Under the pieces are notes generated by a model that saw only the letters and a list, made by a program, of their open reading frames with translations, was not told where the DNA came from and ran no database searches. A stretch of 29,120 nucleotides of DNA from NCBI GenBank assembly GCA_022496205.1, contig WTXD01000143.1, positions 1-29,120 on the forward strand, in the 5' to 3' direction. Source of the stretch: Gloeopeniophorella convolvens. Lineage: Eukaryota > Basidiomycota > Agaricomycetes > Russulales. The position numbers were made by a program, and so were the translations under genes. Positions 7,888 through 18,840 of this stretch are shown piece by piece (position 1 is the stretch's first letter; the number at the start of each line of letters is the position of its first letter).

Positions 7888-10800
7888 CTACGCCCACATC
7901 GCCTTGAACTTGGCGCCAAACTCGTTCGTGACGCTGTTGACCACCTCATACACCCGCCAATCCCTGTCCGACGCCCCGCGCGGCCGCTTGAACGCGCCAG
8001 CATCCGCACCACCCGCGCTGTCCTCCTCGTCCATCTCGGACGGGTCGAACGACTGGTACCCGCTGTCCACGCCGTCCGCCTCCTCCTGCGCCTCCAGCGC
8101 CTCGCGCGCCATCCCAGTCAGCAGGTGCTCGATGTCGCCCCGGATGCTGGTCAGCACGAGCCAGAAGTTCTCGAGCGCGTACCACACGTCGCCGCGGCGG
8201 ATGCCGTTCATGTGCACGAGCGCGTCGACCTGCCCGTGCATGAAGAAGTCGTACAGGTACGCGTTAAGCGGGCGCGCGGGCTGCAGGATGCCCTCTGCGC
8301 TCGGGATGGCGTGCGCGTTGAGGTGCACGCCGCGCCGCGCCGTGCGTGCGAGCTCGTTGACGCCGCCAAAGGCGTCGGCGTGCCCCGAGGTCGCGACGAA
8401 GCGCGAGCGCGCGTGCGGGGATGTCCGTGCTGTCTGCGCGAGGTGCACGATGAGGGGCGTCGCCTCGCGTGTGGAGGTGTCGGCAGCGCCGACAATGAGC
8501 TTGCTCAGCGGGAGCTGGTTGTCAGTCCCGAGCTCGTCCGTGTGCTGCGAAGAGAAGGCCAGCGCGTAGGCGCTAAAGACGTCCAGTATCTCTGTCTGAT
8601 GTGTCTGGAGCACATCTTGCGCTCTGGTATCAAGTGGCGGCAGGACCACTCGAGAAGGCCCTTTCTTTATGAGTTCGCGGATATTTTCAGTTGTGGCATA
8701 GACCTCAGGCAGGTAGCGGCGCCCAAAGAGATGGCAGAAGAGTTGCACGAGATCCCGTTCAGCCTGCTTGAGGTTCGACTGACCGCAAACGTCGTGGACA
8801 ACGCCATTCTGCAGGAGCGCAGTGAGGGCGAGGTTACTTGGCTCAGTATAATAGAGGTGCGAGGCAAGGCCAAACAGGTTGACTGGCTTCCCATCTTCAC
8901 TCAGGAGGTAAGAGCGGCGTAGGTAGTCAATGCTGAATCGCAGGTGGTGCAGAAGCTGGTCCTTGCCGAAGTCTGAACCGAAGCTGATATGCGGAAGCCG
9001 AAGGATGCTGTGGATTGCGTCCACAGCGTATGGCGCGTAGTCCGAGCCTTCTAGCAGGCTGAACAGGCGCAGAACCATCGTCGACGAGAGCGGGAACGTT
9101 CCGGTCAGGCGCGGAAGCCTTGATAGCAGGATTCGGTTGATGCGATCCAAAGGTATTCCGTAGAAGACGACTCGGCCCAGCAGGTCGAAGCCACGACGAC
9201 CTGCTCGTCCTGCGCATTGCCGGAACTGGATGCAACCACAAGTCAGACAAGGAAGTCCTGTTAGGGTCCAAAAGTGCTTACCGTGAGCGCCGTCAGGAAG
9301 GGAGAGTCCCCGCAGAACACGGATGTTTTCGTAGGTGCATTGATTCCCAGTGCCAGTGTACCTGAAAAAACGTCAGCACACAGTCTGCCTCGGGAAATAG
9401 GCAAATGTGGGTACTAGTAGCAATGACAACACGGAGGAAGCCAACACGGAACAGCCTGTAGCACATGCGCAAGTCAGCACCAGCGTCGGATACAACAGAC
9501 GAACGAAGCTTACCGTTCCACAAGAGAGCGATAAGCCTTGTTCAGACCACTATGATGGACAGCAACCCCTCTCCAAAGTGCCTGGAAGAGGAAATCCTCC
9601 GTGGACGTCCAGCGCAGCGCCGCGATGTCCGCCATAAGCTCCTCCTTCGAGTACGCAGCCATGTTTGCGAACGAAAACTGCGGCGACGGGTCCTGCGGGT
9701 CGAAGGAGCTCTCCCATGAGCGGTCCTCGCCCTGCTGCGGGCCGTCGTCATCCTGGTCCTTCTTCCGCGCCGCCGCCTTCTGCGCAAGGCGCTCCCTGTC
9801 CTTCTGCCGCTCCCGCCACTCCTCCCACTGACTTATCTTGCGCTTCCACTCGGGGCTCTTGGCTCGCCAGGTCTCTTCGGCTCCCTCGAGTGTAGCCAGG
9901 ATGCGCCTTGCCATGTCCGTGCACTCCGAGCGGTCGAAGTTGAACAGCAGCGCAGGCTACAGTGGATGTCATCTCAACCCGGAGGGGCTCGGCAACAGAA
10001 TGTCAGCACTCACCAGGCTCCCAGTTGAGTTCAGATCCGATAGTAGATGGATAAGTCCAGACGCGAACTTGAAGTCGCTTGGCGGCGCGTTGAGCCGCGC
10101 CACCGGGGTCTGCGCGAGCACAGGGTCATGCACGTATCGGATGACCTGCTGCAACGCAGATGTCGAGACGAGAGCATCTGGCGCTGCAAGCAGAGACGAC
10201 AGAGCGTTTTTGATCTTAGACTCGTATTGCAACACGTCTTTCTGTCGGATGAACTCGTCGCGCGGGAAGAATGTGGTCGGGTCGAGCTTCTCCACGTCGG
10301 GGTAGCCTTGGCTTTTCAGGGCCTCGTATAGGCGAAGCAGGTCGGGCGCCTCGAGGGACAGATCCGGGGGAAGCGTTCCTCCAAAGGACAGAGTCGCCGC
10401 CGGGTGGATAAAGCGCATCACCTCGGTCGGCGCGCGGCTGCTGTCCAGCCCAGCGAAGGGCTGGTCTTTCGGGAGGAGCTGAGGGAAATAGGCAAACTTG
10501 CGCAGGTGGGAGTACCTGTGCGGGTGATGTATGAACTTGTGCTCGAAACCCTTGGCGTTCTGGACGCTTCCGAGCCATGCGTTGAACTTCTCGGGCTCGC
10601 CGATGGTCGCGGAAAGACCACTGTCGCCCGGGCAGGTTAGCATTTGGACTCCAAGAGATCCAGCAAGTAACCCACATGATAGGACAAGGCGCGAGAAGGA
10701 TGATCTGCTCCCAGACCGTTCCGCCTTCGTGCTGGCCGATAGTGTGGATTTCATCCAGGATGATCCTGCCGCACCACAGTCAGCCAGAGCGACACCGAGC

Positions 10801-13800
10801 GAGGAAGCCACGCGCCTCCTGATACGGGGCGTCCACGTCTTTGCCAAGGGCGGTGAGAGAAGCATGATGGCCAGCATCTCAGGTACCGTGACGAGGATCT
10901 GGCATTTTTGCGGATCGTGGACATGGTAGTCCCTCGTATGGATGGCCCAGCATGTACCTGCACCGCAACCCATGAGCACCTCCCTGAAGTAGTGTAAGAA
11001 CGAGACAGCCTCACGTCCGTCGACGTCCTTGCGGAACCGCGCGTACACCTCCGCCGCGACCTGGTTGACAAGCGCCTTGGTCGGCGCGACATACACCAGG
11101 ATCCCGTCGTCAGACTCGCGCAGCGCCTTCTCCATCGCATAGAACGAGATGAACGTCTTGCCCGCGCTCGTCGGAGCTGTGCGCAACACCCCGCCGTCTC
11201 AGCCCGCGCGCGCACGACGCCGACAGCAGCACGCCGCCCACTCACCGACAACGAGCACCGAGCTCTTCGGCCGGTCCAAGATATCCAGCACATCGCGCTG
11301 CCACGCGTCCGGCACGAACGCGACGCGCGCATCCGGCGCGCCGTCCATGCTCCGGTCCATGTACTCGCCAAACACACGCATCTGCCACACCACCGGGTCC
11401 TCGCGCACCGCCATGAACTTGTGCGCCGGCCGGCGGCTCTTCGACCGGACCAGCTTCACGAAGCTGAACGCGAGCTCGCGGTCCGGCTGCAGGTGCGCCG
11501 CGGCAGCCGCCTCGAGCGGCGCGACGTACTCGGCAAAGCCGAGCGCGAGCATGACGCCCGCGAGGACGCCGAGCGCGGTCGGCGTGAGCCCGTCCTCGCG
11601 CGCGTAGAGCGCCCGCGCGTCGCGCAGGAGCGCGACGGCGTACCGGTCGCGCAGCGCGGGCGCGTCGGGGTCGGGCTCGGCGAGCCACTGCTGCAGCGTC
11701 AGGTGCAGCGCGAAGAGCCGCGCCTCGACCGCGAGCCAGCCGGCGTCCGTGCGCGGGTTGCGCAGCAGCGCCTGCAGCGCGGTGGCCTTGTTCCCGAGCG
11801 TCGGGAGCTTGTCTATCTGGCGGAGCTGCTCGAGCCACCACCCTTGCGACGTCGTGTCCTCCTTGGCCCTCTTATCGCGTGCGTGTTCCTGCCGGATGCG
11901 CTCTTTGCCGGACAATGGCGCTGCCTTGCCCTTCTTTTGCTGTGTCGGAGCGGCCTTCTTGGCCTCTTTCTCCTGGTGATCTTTCAGTCCACCTGTGCGA
12001 CCGCATTGTCTCGTTGTTCTGCGCACCTTTTTGTCTCGCCCAGGTTGGCCGGTGGACGCTTCCTTGTCAGCGACCTCCGCGACCTTGCGCCCCGTGGCCG
12101 GAATGACGATCTGCTGCAGCATCCGCCCCGACGCGCCGGTGAGCGTCGCCGCGAGGCGCTGCATCTGCGCCATGAAGCGCTGCTCCTGCTTCAGCCGCTT
12201 TCTGCGCACGCGCTCGTCGAGCTGCTTGGGCGTCCCGCCGCCGAGATGCTTCGGGAGGATGGGCCGACGGTGCGCGTGCCAGTGTGTGGTGTCCGCGAAC
12301 GGCGTGCCCTGGCTGAACTCGAGGTGGGCTGGAGGCAGCGCCGGGTTGATGTCTGCGACGGCGACGTGCACCGCTTCGAGCTCGGCGTCGAAAACTTCGT
12401 TGTGGAAGGGCAGGAGCGTGAAGGGAGTGTTGTTCGAGGCCTCGGGTGCCGCTCGCCCTGGATCGCCTGCACCTGGGACAGACTTTTGTGTCGACCGCAA
12501 GTTCGTAAGATCTGGTAGAGGCACGTTTGCAGAGCTCCACAGCGCCTCGAGCCGGGAAGAGACCTCATCGCCTACGAGGGGCCTCACAGAGTCCCTTCGC
12601 TCCAAGGAAGGAGCAACCGTCGTGAAGTACCGCAGCACGCCCACGAAGACCCGACCATCAACATCCAACGAAACACCGAACCTCGAAACAAACGCCGCCA
12701 TGACGATATTCATGTAAGGCAAGAAAGAGTCGTTGAGCACGGCCGCGAGCTGCCCGTCCAGCCCTCCCAAATCGCGAGCTCTCTCGCTAATGGTGAGCGA
12801 CGGCAGCACCATCAGGTGCAAGAAAAATGGATATGCGAGCTCCCAGAATAGATGTGGGAGCTCCTTCTGGTGAGAGACGAGATGCCTCATGACTTCCTTG
12901 AGGAACTCATCGAGGCCGATCGGGTCAGGTAGTACGGTGCGCATAGACTCCAGCGCAACATGCGGGAACCGGCTCTTGAGACGCCCGTCGAGAGCGGCGC
13001 GGCGGGACCGCACTGCCTCCCAAAGCGAATCAGGCAGCGACGTGCGCGAGTCCATCCCGAAGCGCTGCTCGAGCACGAAAGAGAAAATCTGCGCACAACA
13101 GACCACCACCATCGTCAATTCGGGTTTGGGTGCGCCTAAGGGCCTGCTTACTTTGGAATCGCGGAACTCGGCGCCGTGCAGCAGCGTCACGGCCACGCCG
13201 GACGTCAGCAGCCCAAACACAAAGTCGCGCTGGAGGAGGATGCGCGCCGCCATATCCTGGTCGTCGCCTTCGAGCGCACCGCCGTCGTTCAGCATCACAA
13301 ACATAGGCTGGCGCACAGAGTCAGCACACGCGGAGCAGACGATGCGCACGTGACGGAGGCAGCGCACCTTGGTCCGGCGCTGGTACGCCTGCCACGCGGG
13401 GTCCGCGAGGCCCGCAAAGGCGTGCACCACCAAACCCATGTCCGCCGCGTGCGCGCACAAGTGGCGGAAGAGCAGCGTGCGCGCGAGTAGCCGCGCCGCG
13501 ACGACGGAGTCGGAACGCCCCTTGAGCGTCAGATGCCGGGCATCTGCTCGCGCGGCCCAGGAAGACGACGGTCAGCCACTGGGGGCGGCGAGGAGCACGC
13601 GCACGCGCACCTTCCCAGAAGACGACGTCGAACGCTGCGGAGCGCTTGCACATCTCGTGCAGGAGGAGCTCCATCGAGTGGACGGCGTGCGCGAGCTGGA
13701 AACTGGGCTCTGGGTGTTCATCGGCATCGTCAGCGATGCGAGAGCAACCGTGCCGGCGGGACTCACCGCCCTCGCGCCCCAGCGCCAATAGCTCGTCGTC

Positions 13801-14046
13801 CAGCACGTGCTGTAGTAGCGATTCGCCTACGTCATGTCCACATAAGCAAGAGGGGGACGGGGAGGAAAGAGAGCGCGCCGCACCGTCGAGGACGAAACAC
13901 TCGCTGCCGGCGTAGTCGCCGATGAGGTCCATCCAGCGTGCCTTTTTCCCCGCGAGCTCCTTGTACCACTTCGCGTCGATGCACCGGAGCGCCGCGAGGG
14001 CGTCCATCGAGCCGTCCTCGTCCAGAGTGCGATCGTCCAGATCCAT
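7888..14046 (-). CDS. DDX60/Ski2-like DExH-box RNA helicase
   Basis: Fourteen exons (14046-13884, 13826-13767, 13709-13611, 13543-13368, 13307-13152, 13088-11246, 11176-11015, 10957-10816, 10765-10676, 10620-10014, 9956-9514, 9455-9415, 9361-9282, 9225-7888) encode 1,799 residues in one intact frame. The N-terminal part has [15 protein letters not shown] and [10 protein letters not shown], typical of fungal DDX60-type proteins. The superfamily-2 core follows: motif I APTSAGKT (833-840), DEIH (938-941), SAT (967-969), [17 protein letters not shown] (about 1326-1334) and [10 protein letters not shown] (1357-1366), then a long helical C-terminus ending FKAMWA. Animal DDX60 is an ATP-dependent helicase linked to antiviral RNA sensing; the fungal role is not established. 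One intron (10815-10766) needs a GC donor. A 54-nt in-frame segment (12026-11973) may be a further intron, which would leave 1,781 residues. Confidence 0.9.
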
Positions 14047-14680
14047 CGCGGATGTACGCCGATGTCTGCTTCAATATGTCAGGGTGTAAGTGTTGGCAGA
14101 CGTGAGGATGTGACGAGCGGAGCGAGGGTGTGAGGCATCGCGGCGACTTGCAGATTTGCTTTATGTACTCGTGCGCGTAGCCTAGGTCCCGTGCGATCTT
14201 AGATAGGCGCACTAGCCCGCGCCTCGTTGCGTGCGATTCGCGTCTCCTAGTATTAAACTCAATCGGCGCGGGGACCCCAGTGCGGCAGCTGGGAGGACAG
14301 GAAGCCAGTGCAGCATGCGCAGCGAGGCGCTGTGGCCCGCAGCCTGGAGCGTCAGAAGCAGAGGCATGGTGTCCTGGGTTGGGGTACTCGGAGACATACA
14401 GCTTCGCAGAACAGCTGCTGGCACGAGAGCCCTCAAGTCATCGCAGCCGTGACGAGATGTGAATGTGTTCAAGGCGTTGTCCAAGCCGCGCGAGCGCCGA
14501 CAATTTGCCGTAAGCAGCGCTGTATGGCTCACAGCTTGCTCACAGCACTCCGTCATCGAGCTCTCCCAGTCATCATCATATATGCTTTCGAAGCGTCTGA
14601 CTGGTACTCAGATCATCTTCAGCCTCTTCGTACGCTCCGTATAGCCTCACCGCGCCAGCCGGCAACCCCTGCGTCAACCA
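14047..14680. other. Gap with possible unrecognised minus-strand coding
   Basis: This lies between the helicase start and the ketoreductase stop. The minus strand has a 114-codon open frame (14556-14212) containing MPLLLTLQAAGHSASLRMLH, faintly ankyrin-like. A different minus frame from about 14265 to 14150 reads PIEFNTRRRESHATRRG and then LSKIARDLGYAHEYIKQICK without a stop. Either a small spliced gene or a frameshifted remnant would explain this. I cannot find convincing splice sites or a family, so no gene is called. Confidence 0.3.
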
Positions 14681-16210
14681 TCACCCGCTCTCCTCGAACC
14701 GCGCAAACGCCTCCAGCGTATCGCGCATCATCTCCGCAAGCCCGCGCGGCTCAAGTCCCAGCACCCGCGCCATCTTCGCGCTCGCATACCGCGTCACGTA
14801 CGGCCTGCCCTGGATCAGCTCCGGCTTGCCGCGCGCGAGGCCCGCCAGCGGCGCAGGCGCGACCGCGTTCGCGACGTCCACTGCGCGCGAACCCGCCATC
14901 AGCACCCGCGCCCGCGTCAGCCCCATGGACTGCACTCACCCAGCTCCTGCCAGAAGAACGGGCCTGCGTCGAAGAGCGCAGAGTCATGAGAATGCAATGC
15001 AATGTGTGCGTGTGTGTGTGCGGGACGCACCCGCGGTGACGATGATGCGCTCCCCGCCGGCGGCCGGCCGCTCGCCCGCAAGCCGGTGCGCAAGCGCGAG
15101 GTCGCGCACGTCGACCCACTCCGCGCTCTCCGCAAGCGCGGCGTCGCCGCGCGCGCCGCGCACGACCGTGTCGTACAGGCTCTGCATCGACGTGTTGAGC
15201 TCGCGCAGCGAGCGCACGGCGTGGATCGGCGGCTGCGGAATCCATGCAGCCGTGTTAGATCCATTCACGGCGTGGAGAAGGGGATGCGTACGCCGAAGAC
15301 CTGCGAGTGGGTCAGTACGGTGCGCGGGGATACCGGGGTGGGACGCAGGACGTACGAAGGGCGGGTTGAGCACGACGAGGTCCCACGGGACACTGCCCTT
15401 GTTCCTCTCATAAAACTCCCATGCCGCTGCCCCGCGCCATCTTCATCAGCGCCCGCGCTCGCCAGAGGCATGCGCCGCGCACCTTTCTCAGCGAGCGTCT
15501 TGGACGCGCGGTACGCGATCACCGCGGACACCGCCGCGCCCTTCTCCGCGAGCTCCTGCACGGCCGGCTCGTTCCACGACGACTCGTCGAACGTCACAGG
15601 CGCCGGCCCCGTGGCCGGCCGGAGCACCGCGGCGGTCGACGATGTCACGACGACGCGCTTGACCTCGGTCCTGCGCCGCCCCATTTGCACGCATCAGCCC
15701 TCGGGAAACCTGAAGAGCACTCCTGCGCGCGCTGGACCACGCACCCGAACTTCCGCACCGACTCGAGGATGCTGACGGTGCCCTTCACCGCAGGCACCAC
15801 GAGCTCTGCCGCCACGCCCAGACGCGCTCAGCCACCGCGCTCGCGAGACGGAGCGCAACACGCACCATCGGGATGGGCGACATCAAAGCGGAACGGCGAC
15901 GCGGTGTGCGCGACGAGCTCGATGCCGCGGACCGCCTCGTCGAACGCACCGTCCTATTGATGATATCAACCTCCCGCATAAGCAAGTAAGCCTCAGAGCG
16001 CGGACGCACCTGCGTAATGTCCTCGACGACGGCGACCTCGAACGCGCCCGTGCTCGCAAACAGCTCGATCAGGTGCGCGCCCTTGGCCGCGCTGCGCACG
16101 GTCCCGCGCACCGCGTACCCGGCGTCGAGCAGCGCGCGCACGACCCACACGGCGATGTAGCCGTTCGCACCAGTGACGAGGGCTTTTGCAGGGGCAGATA
16201 CGGCTGGCAT
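14681..16210 (-). CDS. NAD(P)-dependent ketoreductase, extended SDR family
   Basis: Nine exons (16210-16010, 15953-15866, 15805-15745, 15670-15483, 15426-15356, 15300-15292, 15232-15031, 14963-14940, 14880-14681) give 347 residues, the usual length for dihydroflavonol-reductase/Gre2-like enzymes. The Rossmann nucleotide site is TGANGYIA (13-20), the serine region VVVTSSTAAV (123-132), and the catalytic pair Y170/K174 sits in AYRASK. The conserved NPPFVFGPP substrate-loop motif is split by two introns, so that VFG comes from a 9-nt micro-exon. Exon 8 is only 24 nt. The family reduces aldehydes or ketones with NADPH; the substrate cannot be predicted. The protein has no signal peptide and is presumably cytosolic. 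The start is the only ATG placing the Rossmann motif at the N-terminus. Confidence 0.9.
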
Positions 16211-16807
16211 GGTGGCGTGTGGTAGTAAAAATTAGGTTCTGAGGAGGGCCAAGGTAGAAGAGCAGATTCTGCTCTGGGATCCTGGCCACGACATTGGAGA
16301 CTAAATATACCGCGCGAGGTTATTCTTAGTTGGTACGTGGAGTTGATCCACCACGAGCTTCAAGGTATGTGGGTCAAGAATATGTGGGTTGAGGTCGTGA
16401 TGAGCTCGGCGGCACTAAGATGAAGCAGCTGGATAAGTAAGCGACCCACTGTGTAGCATCTGAGTCAGTCGAGGCAGACGTGCGCAATCTCACAATAACA
16501 GGGTGCGACTTGTAGGCCACGCCGGTGGCCTCACTGGCACTAGTCTGATCGCACGAGAACAGGGTTTGTGTAATGGATCTTGTTCCGCGCAGAGTAAGTA
16601 CTAATGCAGCAATGAGACGGCAAGGGAAAGGGGAAAAAGCGAACGAGTCTCGTATCGAATCTGCATCGTTCAAGTAAGCAGCCACGTTACGCATTCCAAC
16701 AGCCCGATATCTAGCTATGCCTCTCCGTGGTGTCGGTGTTTGAATCTGGTTCTGGATGACCTGTAGGGTTACTAACATTCTATGCCGGGATGCCACAGAT
16801 CCAGACA
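16211..16807. other. Intergenic, ketoreductase promoter side
   Basis: About 0.6 kb upstream of the ketoreductase start (minus strand) and outside the second duplication. No gene, repeat or clear regulatory element was recognised; open frames here resemble nothing known. Confidence 0.4.
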
Positions 16808-17013
16808 GTGGTCACATTCGAGTGATTGCAACGTCGATGCGACGCGTACATGGTGCGACCTCAACGTCACGGTGCGTTGGATGGCGGACAAGACAAACAC
16901 CAACGAATGCAAAAACTTATAAACTAGTTATAGTACATGCGAGAACGGGCAGACTCGTCACAGAACGACGGATGATTACGACCAAAGCTGACCAAAGCTC
17001 TAACCCAAACCCC

Positions 17014-18570
17014 TTAATAGCTCCGCGTGTAGTTGTTGAAAATCAACAAGTTGACGGTGTCGGACGGGATCTCCGTGAGCAGTCCCTTGCTCGAGAGGCC
17101 GACGAGGGCAGCCTTGAGGTCCGACGGGCTCAGCGGCTTGGCCTCTTCAGAACCGGCGACAGCCTCGACGAGACGCGGGGGAGGGAGGAAACCGGAAACC
17201 CAACGGGGCATGACGCTGTACGCGGCCTCGTAGAGGCTGGTAAACGAGCCAGTGAACGGGCGCTGCGCATTGAGCTCAGAGGGAACGAGCGACTGAGTCG
17301 CAGGGTTGAACGTGACCGAAGGGTAAATGGAAAGGAGGTACGCCAAGACACCTGCGGTGTGGGGAGAGGCCATGGAGGTACCGGAAATGGTGTTGACAGC
17401 TGTCTTGCTGCCGATCCAGGTGGAGAGAATGCTCAAGCCGGGGGCAAAGACATCAACGCAGGGGCCGTAGTTGGAAAAGTAGGCGCGCTCGTCACCAAGA
17501 GTGGAAGCACCAACGGTGACAGCCTTCTCAGCAGCGGCAGGGGAGTACGAACAGGCATCGCGGTTGTCATTGCCAGCGGCGACGGCAAAGTGGAGACCAA
17601 TGTCGACGGCAGCATTGACGGCTTCATCAAGGGCGCGCGACTTGCCGCCACCCAGAGACATGTTGGCGACAGAGCCCTTGTGCTTCGTCTTGCCAGTAGC
17701 CTTGACCTCAGCAGCAGCGTCCTCGGCCTTCTTTGCCGCAGACTCGGCGGCGAAGATGACACCCGAGATGACATCAGACATTGAGCCAGAGCCGTTAGAC
17801 CCGAGGACCTTGACAGCGATGACATTGGCACCCTTGGCAACGCCATACTTGCGCGACGCGATTGTGCCAGCGCAGTGGGTGCCGTGACCATTGTTATCCT
17901 CGTCGACGTCATTGTTGGGAACCGTCTTGCCCCAGGATGCGCGGCCCTCGAACTCCTCGTGATCGATGTTGATGCCCGTATCGATGACATAGACATCGAC
18001 ACCCTCGCCCCCGTGAGGGGCAAACTCGTACTTGGTGAAAGTGCCAAATGTGAGCTTAGGGCGATGGCTAACGCGCGCAAGACCCTGGTGACGCGTCATG
18101 ATGAGTCATATGCACGTCGGATTTGAGTGCTGCGGACATACCCACGGCGCAGAACGCTGGACTTCCTGGGTGCGGACGATCTGATCGCGCTCGACATAGT
18201 CGACCTCGGGCATCTCACGGATGCGCTGGAGGACCCGGTCGGTGAAGCGGCCGGCGTAGCCCTTGACGTGTCCGTCGTAGACGTGACGCAGTCCGCTCTC
18301 GTCGTCCATCAGAGGGTCGTCACTGTGTGCGGCCTGGAGGAAGTTAAAATGATTGTTCATCGCCGCCAGCGGCAGGTCCTTCTTCAACATGACGATGTAA
18401 GAATTGTTGACGAGTCCGTGGGGAGCTTCGTGCTGGGCCGTGAGGACGGGAGCGAGGACGAAGGAGGAGCCCTGGCGAGCATCATAGCTGTGGCTGGTAG
18501 AGAGCGGGGTGGCCCAGGCTGCGGCGGCGAGGGAGAGCGAGATGATGGAGACGGAGAGGACGGGCGACAT
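17014..18570 (-). CDS. Cerevisin-like subtilisin serine protease, copy 1
   Basis: Two exons, 18570-18142 and 18084-17014 (57-nt intron), encode 499 residues. A signal peptide (MSPVLSVSIISLSLAAAAWA) is followed by an I9 propeptide (NNSYIVMLKKDL to VDYVERDQIV) and an S8A catalytic domain from about residue 144 (GLARVSHR). The triad is D178 (VIDTG), H210 (NGHGTH) and S380 (GTSMASPH), with oxyanion N315 (AAGND). The organisation matches the cerevisin/proteinase K group of vacuolar or secreted endopeptidases, made as autoprocessed zymogens. The C-terminal extension after about 420 is long and conserved between copies. An upstream in-frame extension exists, but the start at 18570 is chosen because it begins the signal peptide and matches copy 2. 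Both copies are the same length. Confidence 0.92.
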
Positions 18571-18651
18571 GGTGGTGGTCGTGGTTCGAAACAGGCCCGT
18601 TGGAGAGAGAGACTGTTCCGTCAACCGCCGCTTCATAAGAGCCCCTGTTTG

Positions 18652-18657
18652 CACGTG
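18652..18657. promoter_or_regulatory. E-box CACGTG upstream of protease copy 1
   Basis: The palindrome CACGTG ends 81 nt before the start codon at 18570. The matching part of copy 2 reads TTTGCGTGTGCC and lacks it. E-boxes bind bHLH factors in fungi, but function here is only suggested. Confidence 0.3.
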
Positions 18658-18840
18658 TTTGCGCCGCTACCCCACTAGAGTGGAATCCATACATCCTCGT
18701 TCGGCGGAGGGCACATGTACAGCTCCCGAGGACAGGCCTTATCGCCCTCCAGCACACGTTCTGGGGACCTCGTCCCGCACTCGCACTGCTCAACCCAAAT
18801 CTGTACCATTCACTCTCTCCAGGCGAGTGGCGGTGTCCGC

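Noticed and set aside
8125..8922. Long plus-strand open frame (265 codons) opposite the helicase C-terminus
   Set aside because: It is the antisense of a conserved exon in GC-rich sequence, its composition is Arg/Val/Ala-biased, and it resembles no family. The same holds for plus frames at 11421-12518, 16756-17784 and 21108-22247.
15003..15020. GT/CA simple repeat near the ketoreductase
   Set aside because: It falls inside intron 7 (15030-14964) and needs no other explanation.
18571..18654. Upstream in-frame extension of protease copy 1 (28 extra residues)
   Set aside because: It would bury the signal peptide, is absent from copy 2, and overlaps promoter sequence.
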